Source of the DNA: Candidatus Aminicenantota bacterium
Lineage (GTDB): Bacteria; Acidobacteriota; Aminicenantia; Aminicenantales; Aminicenantaceae
Direction: 5' to 3'
DNA length: 6,095 nucleotides
Assembly (NCBI GenBank): GCA_030633795.1
Contig: DAOWCB010000093.1
Location: 1-6,095 of the forward strand
Shown here: piece by piece, positions 5,856 through 6,095 of the stretch
How the letters are laid out: each line of letters opens with the position of its first letter
Position numbering within the stretch: position 1 is the first letter of the stretch
The notes under the pieces: generated by a model
Database searches by the model: none
Told to the model about the DNA's origin: nothing
Seen by the model: only the letters and a program-made list of their open reading frames with translations
Translations under genes and position numbers: made by a program

Positions 5856-6049
5856 CAGAAAAAGCAAAAAAAACAATAATGAGGTTAACAAAGCTATCTT
5901 CCTTAATTCATGCACAAAATTGCTCCTCGATTAGGTCTTTGAATTCATGGCTTTTTTTCAATAATCTAATCTTTTAAGGCTTGCTTTTTTGTTTGAAAAA
6001 AAAGTAAAATTTAGGAAATATAAATATCAATGAACAAAAAGGAGGAAGG

Positions 6050-6095
6050 ATGACTAGAAAAACTTGTTCCGTTATGGGAATAATTCTTCTCTTGA
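6050..6095 (+). CDS. 5' end of a divergent gene, putative exported or membrane protein (cut by window edge)
   Basis: ATG at 6050 is preceded by AAAAAGGAGG with GGAGG at 6041-6045, four bases upstream, and the frame stays open to the window end. The first 15 residues are MTRKTCSVMGIILLL: two basic residues and then a hydrophobic run, the layout of a signal peptide or N-terminal membrane anchor. The product cannot be identified from this much. It is divergent from the hydrogenase operon, so a functional link is not implied. Confidence 0.55.
   Translation, partial: MTRKTCSVMGIILLL

Larger units (their letters stand above)
5619..6049. other. Divergent intergenic regulatory region (431 nt, no gene seen)
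   Basis: AT-rich DNA between the divergent hydrogenase operon and the plus-strand gene at 6050. It holds a strong minus-strand promoter (5827-5855), a leader with two competing hairpins (5747-5795), a palindrome (5661-5670) and long A or T runs near 5941-6010. I see no convincing coding frame and no tRNA, T-box or other riboswitch core. A perfect TATAAT at 5813-5818 on the plus strand has no -35 at a normal distance. Confidence 0.7.

Noticed and set aside
5795..5902. 8-bp inverted repeat GGAAGATA (5795-5802) / TATCTTCC (5895-5902) flanking the promoter
   Set aside because: The arms are 92 nt apart and short; in AT-rich DNA this is plausible by chance, and no other copies are seen.
5905..5949. 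Direct repeat AATTCATG at 5905-5912 and 5942-5949
   Set aside because: Only two copies of an AT-rich 8-mer; not a CRISPR or iteron array.
5939..6024. Plus-strand promoters for the gene at 6050: TTGAAA (5993-5998) with TATAAA (6019-6024), or TTGAAT (5939-5944) with TCTAAT (5965-5970)
   Set aside because: Both have 20-nt spacers and lie in A/T-run DNA; neither stands out enough to annotate.
6030..6053. Seven-codon plus-strand mini-ORF (ATG at 6030) whose TGA overlaps the ATG at 6050
   Set aside because: No ribosome site precedes it, and its codons are simply the A/G-rich ribosome binding region of the gene at 6050.

Overview
The window reads as part of the genome of a strictly anaerobic bacterium with a moderately AT-rich genome. 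Support for a bacterium rather than a methanogen comes from strong AGGAGG-type ribosome binding sites, a good sigma-70-like promoter (TTGACA-N17-TAGAAT), and accessory genes (DRTGG domain, RsbW-like ATPase, HydA-like Fe-S protein) that normally travel with hydrogenases of fermentative or syntrophic bacteria. Synergistota, Thermotogota, Atribacterota and Clostridia-like lineages all fit. I cannot name a genus from the sequence.

Layout. Seven genes on the minus strand form one apparent operon, read right to left from a promoter at 5827-5855. The order is: [NiFe] hydrogenase small subunit (4692-5618), [NiFe] hydrogenase large subunit (3237-4688), its maturation endopeptidase (2645-3133), DRTGG protein 1 (2192-2545), RsbW-like HATPase (1733-2179), a ferredoxin/H-domain-like Fe-S protein (378-1736) and DRTGG protein 2 (32-364). 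Gaps within each half are small (3 nt between the subunits; a 4-nt ATGA overlap, 12-13 nt gaps in the accessory block). Two roughly 100-nt gaps flank the protease, and one of them has a possible internal promoter. To the right lies a 431-nt AT-rich divergent intergenic region, then the first 15 codons of a plus-strand gene that starts like a signal peptide or membrane anchor.

How the genes may work together. The small and large subunits make a soluble group 3-type [NiFe] H2-activating module with three [4Fe-4S] clusters. The protease would remove the 28-residue C-terminal tail of the large subunit. The next four genes form an accessory or regulatory block known mainly from the neighbourhoods of trimeric electron-bifurcating [FeFe] hydrogenases (HydABC). 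Finding it behind a [NiFe] pair suggests the architecture described for Acetomicrobium mobile, the bifurcating [NiFe] hydrogenase HydABCSL, with the flavin and iron-sulfur subunits expected beyond the left edge. That is inference: no HydA, HydB or HydC gene is inside the window.

Most notable observations: (i) a HydA-like protein that keeps the four cysteines expected to hold the H-cluster [4Fe-4S] but has lost the residues that tune and protonate the diiron site, (ii) a leader with a terminator-like hairpin and a competing hairpin about 25-75 nt downstream of the predicted transcription start, (iii) a [NiFe] hydrogenase joined to an [FeFe]-type accessory module.
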